Shown: positions 48,861 through 57,475 of the stretch, one piece after another
Numbering within the stretch: position 1 is the first letter of the stretch
Layout: each line of letters opens with the position of its first letter
NCBI RefSeq assembly: GCF_051488665.1
Contig: NZ_JBPSEG010000011.1
Span: 1-64,000 of the forward strand
Length of the DNA stretch: 64,000 bases
From: Melioribacter sp051488665
Lineage (GTDB): Bacteria; Bacteroidota; Ignavibacteria; Ignavibacteriales; Melioribacteraceae
Reading direction: 5' to 3'
Notes under the pieces: generated by a model
Told to the model about the DNA's origin: nothing
What the model saw: only the letters and a program-made list of their open reading frames with translations
Database searches by the model: none
Program-made: the position numbers and the translations under genes

Positions 48861-50945
48861 ATGAAAAAGTATAAAATTAAAAATCTTAGCTGCGCTTCGT
48901 GCGCTTCCAAAATTGAAGACGGCCTTGCGAAATTGGAAGAAGTAAAGTTTGTCTCCGTTAATTTTGCCAATTCTTCTATTCAAATTGACACTGACAATCT
49001 GGATAAAGTTAAAAAGAAGATAAAAGAAATAGAGGCGGAAGTTGAGATAGTGGACGAGGAACGCGAAGAGGAGGAAGAGTTCAATATAAAAGGAGAATTA
49101 CTTAAAATATTTTCCGTTATTTCCGTCCTTCTGCTCGGAATTGTTTTTAAGGATTCTTTGCACAACACGCCGTATAACATTGCGGAATACGCGGTGTTTG
49201 TAACCGTTTATCTCTTTAGCGGGTGGGGCGTTTTGAAGTCGGCGGGAATAAATATAGTGAAAGGACAAGTATTTAACGAGCAATTCCTCATGTCCGTAGC
49301 CACGCTTGGGGCGTTTGCAATTCACGAGATGCCCGAAGCAGTAGCCGTTATGGTCTTTTACAATGTAGGCGAGTTTTTCCAAGACCTTGCAGTAAGCCGT
49401 TCCCGCAGATCGATTAAAAGTTTGCTGGAAATTCGTCCGGACCATGCAAATCTCTTGGCTAACGGTGAGGTTAAGGAAGTGTCACCCGAAGATGTGCTTG
49501 TCGGCGATAAAATACTAATTAAGCCCGGCGAGAAAATACCGTTGGACGGTAAAGTAATTGAAGGGAATTCAATGATAGATACATCTGCTCTCACAGGCGA
49601 ATCTGTGCCCCGTTCGGTTGAAGAAGGCGAGAGTGTGATGGCGGGAATGATTAACAAATCTAGTACTTTGACTGTGGAAGTGACGAAATTATTCGGGGAA
49701 TCGTCAATTACCAAAATTTTAGATCTGGTGGAAAACGCAACCACAAAAAAAGCAAAGACGGAGAAGTTTATCACAAAGTTCGCGCGTTATTACACGCCGG
49801 CGGTGGTCTTTGGGGCGTTACTTGCCGCCGTCCTTCCTCCTCTTTTGGTCGAAGGGCAGATGTTTTCGGTTTGGATTTACAGAGCTTTGATAATGCTCGT
49901 CGTTTCGTGTCCATGCGCGTTAGTTATTAGTATTCCTCTCGGTTATTTCGGCGGAATCGGGGGTGCGTCCCGAAGAGGAATTTTAGTGAAAGGCTCAAAT
50001 TATTTAGATGCGTTGACGTCGGTTAAAACCGCCGTTTTCGACAAAACCGGAACTCTTACAAAAGGAGAGTTTAAGGTTACTGAAATCATTCCCCGGAACG
50101 GGTTCGATAAAGAAGAAGTGTTGAAGTATGCGGCTCATGCAGAAGTAAATTCCAATCATCCCATTGCACAATCAATTATGGAAGCGTACGATGATAATAT
50201 AGAGTTATCAATAATTAGTAATGTAACGGAGATTGCCGGACAAGGTATTCAAGCCGAAGTTGAAGATAAAATTATAACAGCTGGAAATGACAAACTGCTT
50301 CACACTAATAATATTAAGCATGACAAATGTAACGTGGAAGGAACAGTCGTTCACGTTGCCGTGGATTTGAAATATGCCGGCTACATTGTAATTTCCGATA
50401 CGATAAAAGAAGACGCAGCTATGGCTATTGAAGAATTGAGAAAGCTTGGTGTAGAAAGAATCGTTATGCTGACAGGCGATAATGCTTTTGCCGCACAAAC
50501 AATTGCCCGTAAACTTAATATTGATGAAGTTTATGCCGAATTGCTTCCGGAAGATAAAGTGAAATTTATTGAAAAATTCATAGTCGAATCGGGTAAAGAT
50601 GAGAAAGTGGCTTTTGTGGGCGACGGAATAAACGACGCTCCGGTACTTGCCCGCGCCGACGTCGGGATTGCAATGGGCGCTCTCGGCTCCGACGCCGCCG
50701 TAGAAACCGCAGACGTTGTTCTGATGAACGATACTCCGTCGAGCGTTCCGACAGCAATTAGAATTGCAAAGAAAACCAGAAGAATTGTATGGCAGAATAT
50801 TCTTTTTGCATTGGGAATAAAACTTTTGTTTATCGTGCTGGCGTCATTCGGAATAGCGACGATGTGGGAAGCGGTTTTCGGCGATATGGGAGTGGCTTTA
50901 ATTGCAATACTAAACGCGACGAGAGTATTGAAATCAACAGAATAA
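48861..50945 (+). CDS. Zn/Cd/Pb-type P1B ATPase
   Basis: A 694-residue metal-exporting P-type ATPase. An N-terminal HMA-like domain has SCASCAS (Cys11 and Cys14). TGES is at 245-248, the CPC metal motif is at 350-352, the phosphorylated Asp394 is in DKTGT, and the nucleotide domain has NSNHPIA and GDGINDAPVL. The last helix reads EAVFGDMGVALIAILNATRVL, with the Asp that marks the Zn/Cd/Pb (P1B-2, ZntA/CadA) group. It pumps cytosolic metal into the periplasm, from which the RND pump can expel it. A strongly acidic run (residues 61-73) follows the HMA domain. It is the last gene of the metal operon. Confidence 0.93.
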   Translation: MKKYKIKNLSCASCASKIEDGLAKLEEVKFVSVNFANSSIQIDTDNLDKVKKKIKEIEAEVEIVDEEREEEEEFNIKGELLKIFSVISVLLLGIVFKDSLHNTPYNIAEYAVFVTVYLFSGWGVLKSAGINIVKGQVFNEQFLMSVATLGAFAIHEMPEAVAVMVFYNVGEFFQDLAVSRSRRSIKSLLEIRPDHANLLANGEVKEVSPEDVLVGDKILIKPGEKIPLDGKVIEGNSMIDTSALTGESVPRSVEEGESVMAGMINKSSTLTVEVTKLFGESSITKILDLVENATTKKAKTEKFITKFARYYTPAVVFGALLAAVLPPLLVEGQMFSVWIYRALIMLVVSCPCALVISIPLGYFGGIGGASRRGILVKGSNYLDALTSVKTAVFDKTGTLTKGEFKVTEIIPRNGFDKEEVLKYAAHAEVNSNHPIAQSIMEAYDDNIELSIISNVTEIAGQGIQAEVEDKIITAGNDKLLHTNNIKHDKCNVEGTVVHVAVDLKYAGYIVISDTIKEDAAMAIEELRKLGVERIVMLTGDNAFAAQTIARKLNIDEVYAELLPEDKVKFIEKFIVESGKDEKVAFVGDGINDAPVLARADVGIAMGALGSDAAVETADVVLMNDTPSSVPTAIRIAKKTRRIVWQNILFALGIKLLFIVLASFGIATMWEAVFGDMGVALIAILNATRVLKSTE

Positions 50946-51499
50946 ATTCCTTTGTTCGTAAGATTACGTTCATTCTGTTTTGATTTGGATTATCTCTTAA
51001 TATTTGATACTATAGTAGAATGAATTATTTGATATGGAAGCATGGAACTTCACGAAGAAATATAGCAGTTTAAGCATCATCTTCACTACTTAAAGGAGAA
51101 ATAGAATCAATCCAAAAAGATGATTGACGAGAGAAAGAGTATAAACGACGCTTACGTACAGTTTAATGCTCCCGAAGGCATATTGGATAAGGCCGCGATT
51201 GTAAGAAATTCTGCGAAAGGAAATTGAGCTTAAAATTGTAAAAGCTGTTGACGCGTGCCCCGGCAATTACAGCGACGCGGATAAAATTCAATTCGCCAAA
51301 AAAGAATTCCCGAATTTAGAGATAGATAAAGCCGCCACTATTATTTCGGATAAGGATAAGATTAAGGCAAGATTAGATAAACTGAATTCGGCGGAAAGAA
51401 TTTACTATCTAAAAAAATTAATTTGCTTTAAAATATTTGAATATATTGTGTGTTGTCGCTTTCATTATACAGCAATTTTTACAACTTTTGGTGTAGCTT
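50946..51499 (+). pseudogene. Decayed coding sequence, unrecognised
   Basis: No intact gene, but protein-like stretches survive in shifting plus-strand frames. From about 51121 one reads MIDERKSINDAYVQFNAP and then ILDKAAIVRN before a stop; from about 51220 another frame gives EIELKIVKAVDACPG, followed by a charged helical stretch ending AERIYYLKKL near 51420. These look like the tail of one protein broken by frameshifts. I cannot name the family. It lies between the metal ATPase and the AAA relic in the degraded right part of the island. Confidence 0.45.
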
Positions 51500-51835
51500 A
51501 TGTTAAACGATGCAATATTTCAGCAGAAAAATGAACGGGAAAATCAACTTTCATCAAGCTGCATTCTGAGGGAACAGAAGCTAAATATTGAATCCGGCTT
51601 TATAAACGTAATAATTGGTCAACGTAGGGCGGGAAAATCATTTTTCTATTTTCATTCATTAAAAAATAATATTTTGGATATGTGAGTTTTGAATATGAAC
51701 GTTTAACAGAGCTCTCAGACTACGATGAAATTTTAAATGCGATGGATAAAATTTACTCCCATCCTATTATTTTTATACGAGATTCAAAATTTGCCAAAGT
51801 GGGAACTATTCACAAGAAAAGAGTAGAAAAACTGT
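51500..51835 (+). pseudogene. Relic of an AAA-type ATPase (AAA_14/DUF4143-like)
   Basis: The start (51500-51685) has INVIIGQRRAGKSFFYFHSL, a P-loop in the form typical of the AAA_14 family. The next part continues in a second frame (VSFEYERLTELSDYDEIL) and then in a third (FLYEIQNLPKWELFTRKR), which fits the family's FLDEIQN-x-W Walker B region with the Asp changed to Tyr. At least two frameshifts and a lost C-terminal half make it non-functional. The IS200-like relic begins right after it. Confidence 0.6.
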
Positions 51836-51847
51836 GGGCTTTAGCCC
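51836..51847. repeat. Subterminal palindrome of the IS200-like relic
   Basis: GGGCT-TT-AGCCC, just past the transposase stop codon. IS200/RAYT-type elements carry such imperfect hairpins near their ends as transposase recognition sites. A similar GGCTATAGCC hairpin lies at the other side of the relic (52369-52380). Confidence 0.5.
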
Positions 51848-51854
51848 CCATTTA

Positions 51855-52288
51855 TTATTTGTCTATAAATCTTTTCCAACCACACTTTTTTATAAAAGTA
51901 TCAACCTCGTTCTCATAAGGTATTCTTCTGTGATGCTTATCCTGCTTCTTGATGTAATTCCTCACATTCCCAAGATGACTATCACTTACACTAACAGCCC
52001 AATAATCATCCTGCCCGACTATTTCACAAAATCTTGATTATTAAACCAATGAGAGCTTTCTCCTTTAATAAACAGCATTTTTTGCTAATTAAAATATCTT
52101 TTGATAGCGATATCAAACAGTGAATATGATCTTCGAATCCGCTTAATGAATCAATTAATATTTCCTTTTCTTTTGCATTTTCGAGGATGTGATAAAATAA
52201 TTTTTTTACTCACTTCCAAAGGTCTAAATGTTTTTATAAAATTTTTTGTTGAAAATACGAAGTGTATCACCACTCTGACCCAACTCAT
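51855..52288 (-). pseudogene. Relic of an IS200-like Y1 transposase
   Basis: Reading the minus strand from the ATG at 52288, three frames joined give a Y1/REP-associated tyrosine transposase. The pieces are SWVRVVIHFVFSTKN; then ENAKEKEILIDSLSGFEDHIHCLISL with the HUH-type His pair; then GESSHWFNNQDFV; and finally DDYWAVSVSDSHLGNVRNYI with the likely catalytic Tyr, KKQDKHHRRIPYENEVDTF and a stop at 51855. At least two frameshifts and one in-frame stop make it dead. Hairpins at 51836-51847 and 52369-52380 are probably its ends. Confidence 0.75.
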
Positions 52289-52339
52289 CAATCCTCCCCG
52301 AAGATTGATGATTGTGTAATTAGTATTAAAAAAATAATC

Positions 52340-52921
52340 TTACAATTTAATAATTACTAATGAAAATGTGGCTATAGCCATTTTTTGTTTCTGCTTCTTA
52401 CTCTCGTAATTGCCGCCCCATAAATCCGTTCTTCCGATACTTTCCTGAAAGAGAACGTCTCCGGTAAAACATAACTTTTCTTCAGGCAGATAAATAGAGT
52501 ATTCGCCGGGAGTGTGCCCCGGTGTGAAAATGAATTTCATTTGAGAGCTGCCGATTTTGAGATCGAGAATTTCTTCGATATAAAAATCTGGTTCCGGAGA
52601 TTCCTCAAATTCCACTCCGTAACTTGCGGCAACTTCCTTCATTAAATCGAGAAGAAATAAATCTTTTTCCGGTGCGTAGAATTTCGGATTAAATTTTTCG
52701 CGCACAAATCTGTTGCTCAGTATATGGTCGATATGGCAATGAGTATTAAAAAGGTAACGGAGTTTAATGCCGTTCAATTCGATAAAATCCGTTAATATTT
52801 CTTTCTCCTGCCGATTCGAACAGCCCGGGTCAATAATCGCGGCGTCGAGCGTTGATTCGTCCCAGATTACGTATGTATTCTCCGCGAAGGGATTGAATAC
52901 GAATTTTTTGACCGATATCAT
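52340..52921 (-). pseudogene. Truncated copy of the MBL-fold hydrolase
   Basis: The first 170 or so residues match the intact gene at 39345-39986 with a few substitutions (for example Gly to Ser in ILSNRF, Cys to Arg in VREKF). After GGNYE the sequence turns into unrelated residues (SKKQKQKMAIATF) and stops. The last zinc-binding His (in PGHGES) is therefore missing, so it should not be an active enzyme. Its ATG overlaps the aroC stop as ATGA, the original arrangement. The break point is about 20 bases from the IS200-like relic. Confidence 0.85.
52369..52380. repeat. Palindrome TGGCTATAGCCA
   Basis: A perfect 12-base palindrome followed by six T residues. It lies 81 bases upstream of the transposase relic's start and resembles the hairpin at the relic's other end, so I read it as the second end of the element. 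It could also act as a weak terminator on the plus strand. Confidence 0.4.
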
Positions 52922-52956
52922 TTATTAAAATTTTCTTTGAGTCTTTTTTCCAATTG
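52404..52956. repeat. Right copy of the 553-bp imperfect direct repeat
   Basis: Partner of 39469-40021, in the same orientation. The match begins at TCGTAATTGCCGCCCC (52404) and ends at CCAATTG (52956) inside the last codons of aroC. Here aroC is intact and the MBL gene is broken; at the left copy the reverse holds. Together the two copies preserve one whole aroC-MBL arrangement split by the island. Confidence 0.92.
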
Positions 52957-54129
52957 TCCGGTATAATTCAAAAAATTCGCTCTGGTTTCTTCGATCGAAT
53001 CGCCGCCGAACTTTTCGAGAAACAATTTTGCCGCGCTCCATGCTGCCATCGATTCGGCAATAACGGCGCATGCCGGCACGGCTACAAAGTCGCTTCTTTC
53101 TCTGCGAGCTTTTATGTTCTTCATTTTCGATAAGTCAATCGAACCGATGGGAGACATGAGTGTGGCAATCGGTTTCATTGCAGCTCTTATAATTATCGGC
53201 AATCCTGTTGAAATTCCTCCTTCTATTCCCCCGGCATTGTTTGTTTTGCGACTGATCTTTCCTCGTTTCAATACGATCTCGTCGTGCACCGCCGAGCCGT
53301 ATTCATCTGCCATCTTGAATCCCCTGCCAATTTCAACGCCTTTAACCGCCTGTATCGACATTATAGAATGAGCAAGTTCGGCTTCAAGACGAGTATCGTA
53401 ATGCACAAAACTTCCGACGCCCGCCGGCATTCCGGTTATTACTACGTAGAAGGTTCCTCCTAACGTATCGCCCTTTTTCTTTGCCAGTTTTATACGTCGT
53501 ATTATTTTATCTTCATGCTCTTTGTCCAAGACCCTTACGGGACTTTTATCCGAAATCCTGTTCAATTTTTCCGCCGAAAAATTAGAATTTATTTTATTGG
53601 CAAAGAATTTATCTATAAAATTTTCTTTCGGATAAATTCCGCCTATACTCTCAACGAAACTTCCGACGTGAATGCCGAACTCGCTCAAAAATTTTCTGGC
53701 TACCGAACAGGCTGCCACGCGAGCCGCCGTTTCGCGCGCGCTCGAACGTTCGATCGAATTCCGTATATCGTCGAAATTATATTTCGTTACACCGACCAAA
53801 TCTGCGTGCCCCGGACGGGGAATCGAAATTTTTTCGATCTGAACGTCGACCGGTTCGGGATTCATTTTATCCGTCCAGTTTTCCCAGTCTTTGTTCCAGA
53901 TTACCATTGAAATCGGCGAACCGAGAGTTTTGCCATGTCGAATGCCGGACAGTATTTCGGCTTTATCCGTTTCAATTTTCATTCTGAGACCCCGTCCGTA
54001 ACCAGCCTGACGTCTCTTCAAATGTTCGTTTATATATTCAGGAGAAATTTCGATATTCGAGGGGAATCCGCTAACAACGGTTACAAGAGCTTTTCCGTGG
54101 GATTCGCCTGCAGTGACAAAATCAATCAT
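52918..54129 (-). CDS. aroC: Chorismate synthase
   Basis: The last shikimate-pathway enzyme: it makes chorismate from EPSP with reduced FMN. The 403 residues include the family patterns TAGESHGKALVTVVSGFPS, RRQAGYGRG, RPGHADLVGVTKYNFDDIR, SSARETAARVA, and the AGGIEGGISTG segment near residue 300. It is slightly longer than E. coli AroC. Its last 13 codons lie in the 553-bp repeat. The stop overlaps the start of the truncated MBL copy. A terminator from the upstream protease gene precedes it. Confidence 0.96.
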   Translation of the reverse strand: MIDFVTAGESHGKALVTVVSGFPSNIEISPEYINEHLKRRQAGYGRGLRMKIETDKAEILSGIRHGKTLGSPISMVIWNKDWENWTDKMNPEPVDVQIEKISIPRPGHADLVGVTKYNFDDIRNSIERSSARETAARVAACSVARKFLSEFGIHVGSFVESIGGIYPKENFIDKFFANKINSNFSAEKLNRISDKSPVRVLDKEHEDKIIRRIKLAKKKGDTLGGTFYVVITGMPAGVGSFVHYDTRLEAELAHSIMSIQAVKGVEIGRGFKMADEYGSAVHDEIVLKRGKISRKTNNAGGIEGGISTGLPIIIRAAMKPIATLMSPIGSIDLSKMKNIKARRERSDFVAVPACAVIAESMAAWSAAKLFLEKFGGDSIEETRANFLNYTGQLEKRLKENFNK

Positions 54130-54162
54130 TTAACCAGCCCTGTTTTTTTGATCCGTAAATAT

Positions 54163-54195
54163 AAAAAAAAGCGTCCCAATAATGGACGCTTTTTT
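54163..54195 (-). terminator. Rho-independent terminator after the DegP/DegQ-like gene
   Basis: AAAAAAGCGTCC (54165-54176) pairs with GGACGCTTTTTT (54184-54195) around a seven-base loop; on the minus strand it ends in a U-rich run. It lies 19 bases past the protease stop codon. The stem is flanked by A and T runs on both sides and could work in both directions. Confidence 0.88.
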
Positions 54196-54213
54196 CGGTT
54201 AAACTGAATTTTA

Positions 54214-55719
54214 TTATTCATCTTCATCAGGAATTTCAAGACCTACAAGGCGGGAATTACCCTGACTGTCGACCAATTTAAGAAGCACGGCTTTACCTTT
54301 ATTTTCATCGAATATTTCTTCAAGTTCTCCTACGGTTTTAACCGGCTTTCTGTCGGCTTCGGTAATTACCACGCCACGGATGATTCTCTGGTTATAAGCT
54401 CTACTGAAGTTTTTAACTTCGGTGACGAGAACGCCGTTATCAACTTTGTACTCTTTCAATTCGTCTTCTGTCATATTTCTGACTGTCATACCCACGTTAT
54501 CGAATTTAATTTCCTTCTTTTCGATTTTACCTTTCGATTTACCTTTATCCGAAGCCTTAACGTTATCGGACGAATTGTCGTCGTCGCGAGCTTTCAGTTT
54601 AACGTACCTTTCGATTTTCTTGCCGTCCCGATAGAGGGTTAATTTAACTTCGTCCCCTGCACGTTTAGAAGCTACATACGACTGCAATTCGCTCGGCACG
54701 TTAACTTCTTTATCGTCAATTTTAAGAATAACGTCGCCTTGTTTTATGTCGGCTTTTTCAGCCGCGCCGCCTTTAACAATATCCTGAATAAGCACGCCTT
54801 TCGGTTCGTCGAGCCCGATAGCTTTTGCAGTTTGAGCGTCGAGTTCCGAAATTTGAACGCCGATATAACCGCGGCTTACTTTTCCGTTTGCAATCAAATC
54901 TCTTGCTACCGCTTTTGCAAGATTAATCGGTATTGCAAATCCGTAACCGATATACCTTTGAGTAATGCCGTCGGTTGCAATCGCGGAATTAACTCCGATA
55001 ACCGCGCCGTTTAAATCGACCAGAGCTCCTCCGCTGTTGCCCGGATTGATTGCAGCGTCGGTTTGAATGAAATTTTCGATTGCGTACTGGTCCCGGATAA
55101 TATTAATGTTTCTGCTCTTAGCGCTGATAATTCCGGCTGTAACGGTCGAGGCAAGCGACAGCGGGTTTCCGATTGCCATAACCCACTGACCGACTTTAAT
55201 ATTATCGGAGTCGCCCAGATAAGCCGCCGGTAAATCTTTTGCATTTATTTTGATAACAGCCAAATCAGTCAACGGATCGGTGCCGACAATTTCTGCTTCG
55301 AATTCTCTTTTGTCGTGCAATGTAACGGTAACCTGTTTGGCGTCCTCAACGACGTGATTGTTGGTCAGGATATATCCGTCTTCCGAAATAATAATTCCGC
55401 TGCCTCCTCCCTGCTGTTCGCGCGGAATGTCGTCTTTGAACGGGAAAAAGAAGTGAAATTCTTCGGGCAGTTTATTTTTTACAGTTGTCACAACGGTTAT
55501 TTGTACGATTGAAGGGGTTACTTTTTCGGCTGCTGCAATGAATGCGTTATTGAAAGCCGCGGCTTGCGGGTCCAGATTGACTATCGGAGCTTTATCGGCG
55601 CCAATCTGAACGTCGGCATAACTGGGACGAACCCACCCGAATCCCGAAACCAAAACGGCTCCGAAAACAATTCCGATTAATATTAGAGAGACAGTACCCA
55701 GCAGATTTTTTTTATTCAT
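54214..55719 (-). CDS. DegP/DegQ-type serine protease with two PDZ domains
   Basis: A 501-residue periplasmic HtrA protease. A membrane segment (LLGTVSLILIGIVFGAVLVSG) leads the protein. The trypsin-like domain has the catalytic His in TNNHVVEDA, Asp in PLTDLAVIKI and Ser in NPGNSGGALVDL. PDZ1 starts at RGYIGVQISELDA; a Lys/Ser-rich linker precedes the second PDZ-like domain (VGMTVRNMTEDELKE). It acts in envelope quality control. It is one gene with its own terminator; a GGAGG site is just before the ATG. Confidence 0.93.
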   Translation of the reverse strand: MNKKNLLGTVSLILIGIVFGAVLVSGFGWVRPSYADVQIGADKAPIVNLDPQAAAFNNAFIAAAEKVTPSIVQITVVTTVKNKLPEEFHFFFPFKDDIPREQQGGGSGIIISEDGYILTNNHVVEDAKQVTVTLHDKREFEAEIVGTDPLTDLAVIKINAKDLPAAYLGDSDNIKVGQWVMAIGNPLSLASTVTAGIISAKSRNINIIRDQYAIENFIQTDAAINPGNSGGALVDLNGAVIGVNSAIATDGITQRYIGYGFAIPINLAKAVARDLIANGKVSRGYIGVQISELDAQTAKAIGLDEPKGVLIQDIVKGGAAEKADIKQGDVILKIDDKEVNVPSELQSYVASKRAGDEVKLTLYRDGKKIERYVKLKARDDDNSSDNVKASDKGKSKGKIEKKEIKFDNVGMTVRNMTEDELKEYKVDNGVLVTEVKNFSRAYNQRIIRGVVITEADRKPVKTVGELEEIFDENKGKAVLLKLVDSQGNSRLVGLEIPDEDE

Positions 55720-55733
55720 TTTATTTCCTCCTG

Positions 55734-56471
55734 TTAAAATATTTTTAGCGACCTGAGTCCCTTGAATTCATCGATATTATATTTTAAAAATTTTTCGAGC
55801 AACATTATCAGCGTGTCGAGCTCCCTGTCGCTGTATTTAATATTATTATTTTTTGTGCTTAGACACTGTAGTAAATTGAAAAGTTCCTTTGTAAATCTGA
55901 AATGACTCATCCTGTCTTTGCCGCACACTTCGCACATTATTCCCGTGTCGTAATTATAATTAACCTGCATATCGGCTGTCAGCTCCTTGTTGCAAACGGA
56001 ACAATGAGTAGTCGGGAATTGATAACCGATTTCTTTGATAAAGAAAAGAAAATATTTTGCGAAATAAAATTTCGGATTTTTTTCGGGACTGTTTATCAAT
56101 TCGAATATCCTGACCGTACCGTCATATAGTTTCGGGTGTGGGTCCAGCTCCGCCGTCAACTGAACTAGCAACTCTATTACAGCGGTGGCATATTTCATCT
56201 TTTCGAAATCTTCTTTGATTATCGGAAAATGTTTCAATAAATCCGCGGCGCTGATTAATTGAATGTCCCTGGTTTCCTTTTTATAGATAATAACCTGAAT
56301 GATATTCATCGTGTCGACAATCATGCCGATTTTCGATTTAGGCGAGCGGGCTCCTTTTACGATGACCGACATTTTCCCAAAATCGCGGGTAAAGAGATGC
56401 GCTATTTTACTGGTGTCCCCGTAATTGAGTTTATTGAGCACAACGGCGTCGGTTTTAATAATTTCAGACAT
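55734..56471 (-). CDS. recO: DNA repair protein RecO
   Basis: A 245-residue RecO, the partner of RecR in loading RecA on SSB-coated DNA. The N-terminal OB fold reads AVVLNKLNYGDTSKIAHLFTRDFGKMSVIVKGAR, and the zinc site is CSVC near residue 150 with CEVC about 25 residues later. The rest is helical, as in the family. Its start overlaps the end of mtnA by eight bases. A degP/degQ-type gene follows 14 bases later on the same strand. Confidence 0.9.
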   Translation of the reverse strand: MSEIIKTDAVVLNKLNYGDTSKIAHLFTRDFGKMSVIVKGARSPKSKIGMIVDTMNIIQVIIYKKETRDIQLISAADLLKHFPIIKEDFEKMKYATAVIELLVQLTAELDPHPKLYDGTVRIFELINSPEKNPKFYFAKYFLFFIKEIGYQFPTTHCSVCNKELTADMQVNYNYDTGIMCEVCGKDRMSHFRFTKELFNLLQCLSTKNNNIKYSDRELDTLIMLLEKFLKYNIDEFKGLRSLKIF

Positions 56472-57474
56472 TCTCTAAACTGTAAGGATTTCTAAATACG
56501 CCCTTTTCCGTAATAATTCCCGTAATCAATTCTGCTGGCGTGACGTCGAATGCGGGACAGTACGCGTCGTAAGCGTCGGATGTAAAACGGCATTCGCCTA
56601 TTTTAACCAATTCATCTTTACTGCGCAATTCGATTTTAATTTCGTTGCCGTTCCGGCAATGTCTGTCGATAGTAGATGTCGGCGCCGCAATATAAAACGG
56701 AATATTATGATGACGCGCAAGGACGGCGAGATTATACGTCCCGATTTTATTAGCCGTATCGCCGTTTACTGCAATCCGGTCGGCTCCGGTAATTATCAGA
56801 TCGACTTTTTTTTCTTTCATTAAGACCGCCGCCGTTGAATCCGTATTAATAGAAAAAGGGATTCCAAGTTTATCGAGTTCCCACGCTGTGAGTCTGGAGC
56901 CCTGAAGCAGAGGGCGGGTTTCGTCCACATGGATGTATTCCACAAAGCCATTAAAATGTGCGTGACGTATGACGTTCAAAGCCGTGCCGCTTCCGCCCGT
57001 AGCCAATGCGCCGGTATTGCAATGCGTAAGAACTCTCATTTTCCGGTCGAAAATCGACAAACCGTTGAGCGCAATTTTTTCGCACATTTCGATATCGTCC
57101 TGATGAATTTTCCGGGCGGCATCTATTAATTTCGAATAGAGCTGCGAATCGTTTTTATGTTTTTCGAATTCGCTTTTAATCGCATCCAATCCGAAGAACA
57201 GATTAACTGCCGTCGGGCGCGTTGCTTTCAAACGTTCGTACGCTTTATTAAATTCTTCCTCGACGTCAACGTTTTTATTTTTTACGGAAAGAGCGAGAGC
57301 GTAGGCGGCTGTAACGCCGATAGCCGGAGCGCCTCTGACTTCGAGCCTTTCGATTGCTGTTGCAATCCTTTCGTAATCATCCGTTACGATATATTCTTCT
57401 TTTAAGGGAAGTTTTGTCTGATCGATTAATATAATTTTATCGTCTTTGAATTTTACGGCTTCGATTTTTTTCAT
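56464..57474 (-). CDS. mtnA: Methylthioribose-1-phosphate isomerase
   Basis: A 336-residue member of the eIF2B-like isomerases. It converts 5-methylthioribose-1-phosphate to the ribulose form in methionine salvage. Key patterns are RLEVRGAPAIGVTAAYA, LTHCNTGALATGGSGTAL with the catalytic Cys, and TGADRIAVNGDTANKIGTYNLA with the catalytic Asp. It lies one base after the PfkB-type kinase gene. No mtnP, mtnK or later salvage gene is visible nearby. Confidence 0.92.
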   Translation of the reverse strand: MKKIEAVKFKDDKIILIDQTKLPLKEEYIVTDDYERIATAIERLEVRGAPAIGVTAAYALALSVKNKNVDVEEEFNKAYERLKATRPTAVNLFFGLDAIKSEFEKHKNDSQLYSKLIDAARKIHQDDIEMCEKIALNGLSIFDRKMRVLTHCNTGALATGGSGTALNVIRHAHFNGFVEYIHVDETRPLLQGSRLTAWELDKLGIPFSINTDSTAAVLMKEKKVDLIITGADRIAVNGDTANKIGTYNLAVLARHHNIPFYIAAPTSTIDRHCRNGNEIKIELRSKDELVKIGECRFTSDAYDAYCPAFDVTPAELITGIITEKGVFRNPYSLENV

Positions 57475-57475
57475 A

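Larger units (their letters stand above)
40022..52403. mobile_element. Metal-resistance island between direct repeats
   Basis: A 12.4-kb segment that separates aroC from the rest of its old gene run. It carries a frameshifted transaldolase, an SmtB-type regulator with operator, a CzcCBA/CusCBA-type pump, a PII-like protein, a P1B-type ATPase and two unknowns, then a decayed zone with an AAA ATPase relic and an IS200-like relic. Flanking 553-bp repeats with about 4% divergence fit a single-crossover integration of a circle of about 12.9 kb that carried homologous DNA from a related strain. A duplication followed by insertion is the alternative. No integrase, origin or conjugation gene is visible. 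Confidence 0.7.

Noticed and set aside
51500..51685. Intact small protein of 61 residues
   Set aside because: The frame contains only the P-loop start of an AAA-type ATPase; the rest continues in other frames, so it is a fragment.
52340..52921. Second functional MBL-fold enzyme
   Set aside because: The last metal-binding His is lost and the tail is unrelated sequence, so it is a truncated duplicate.
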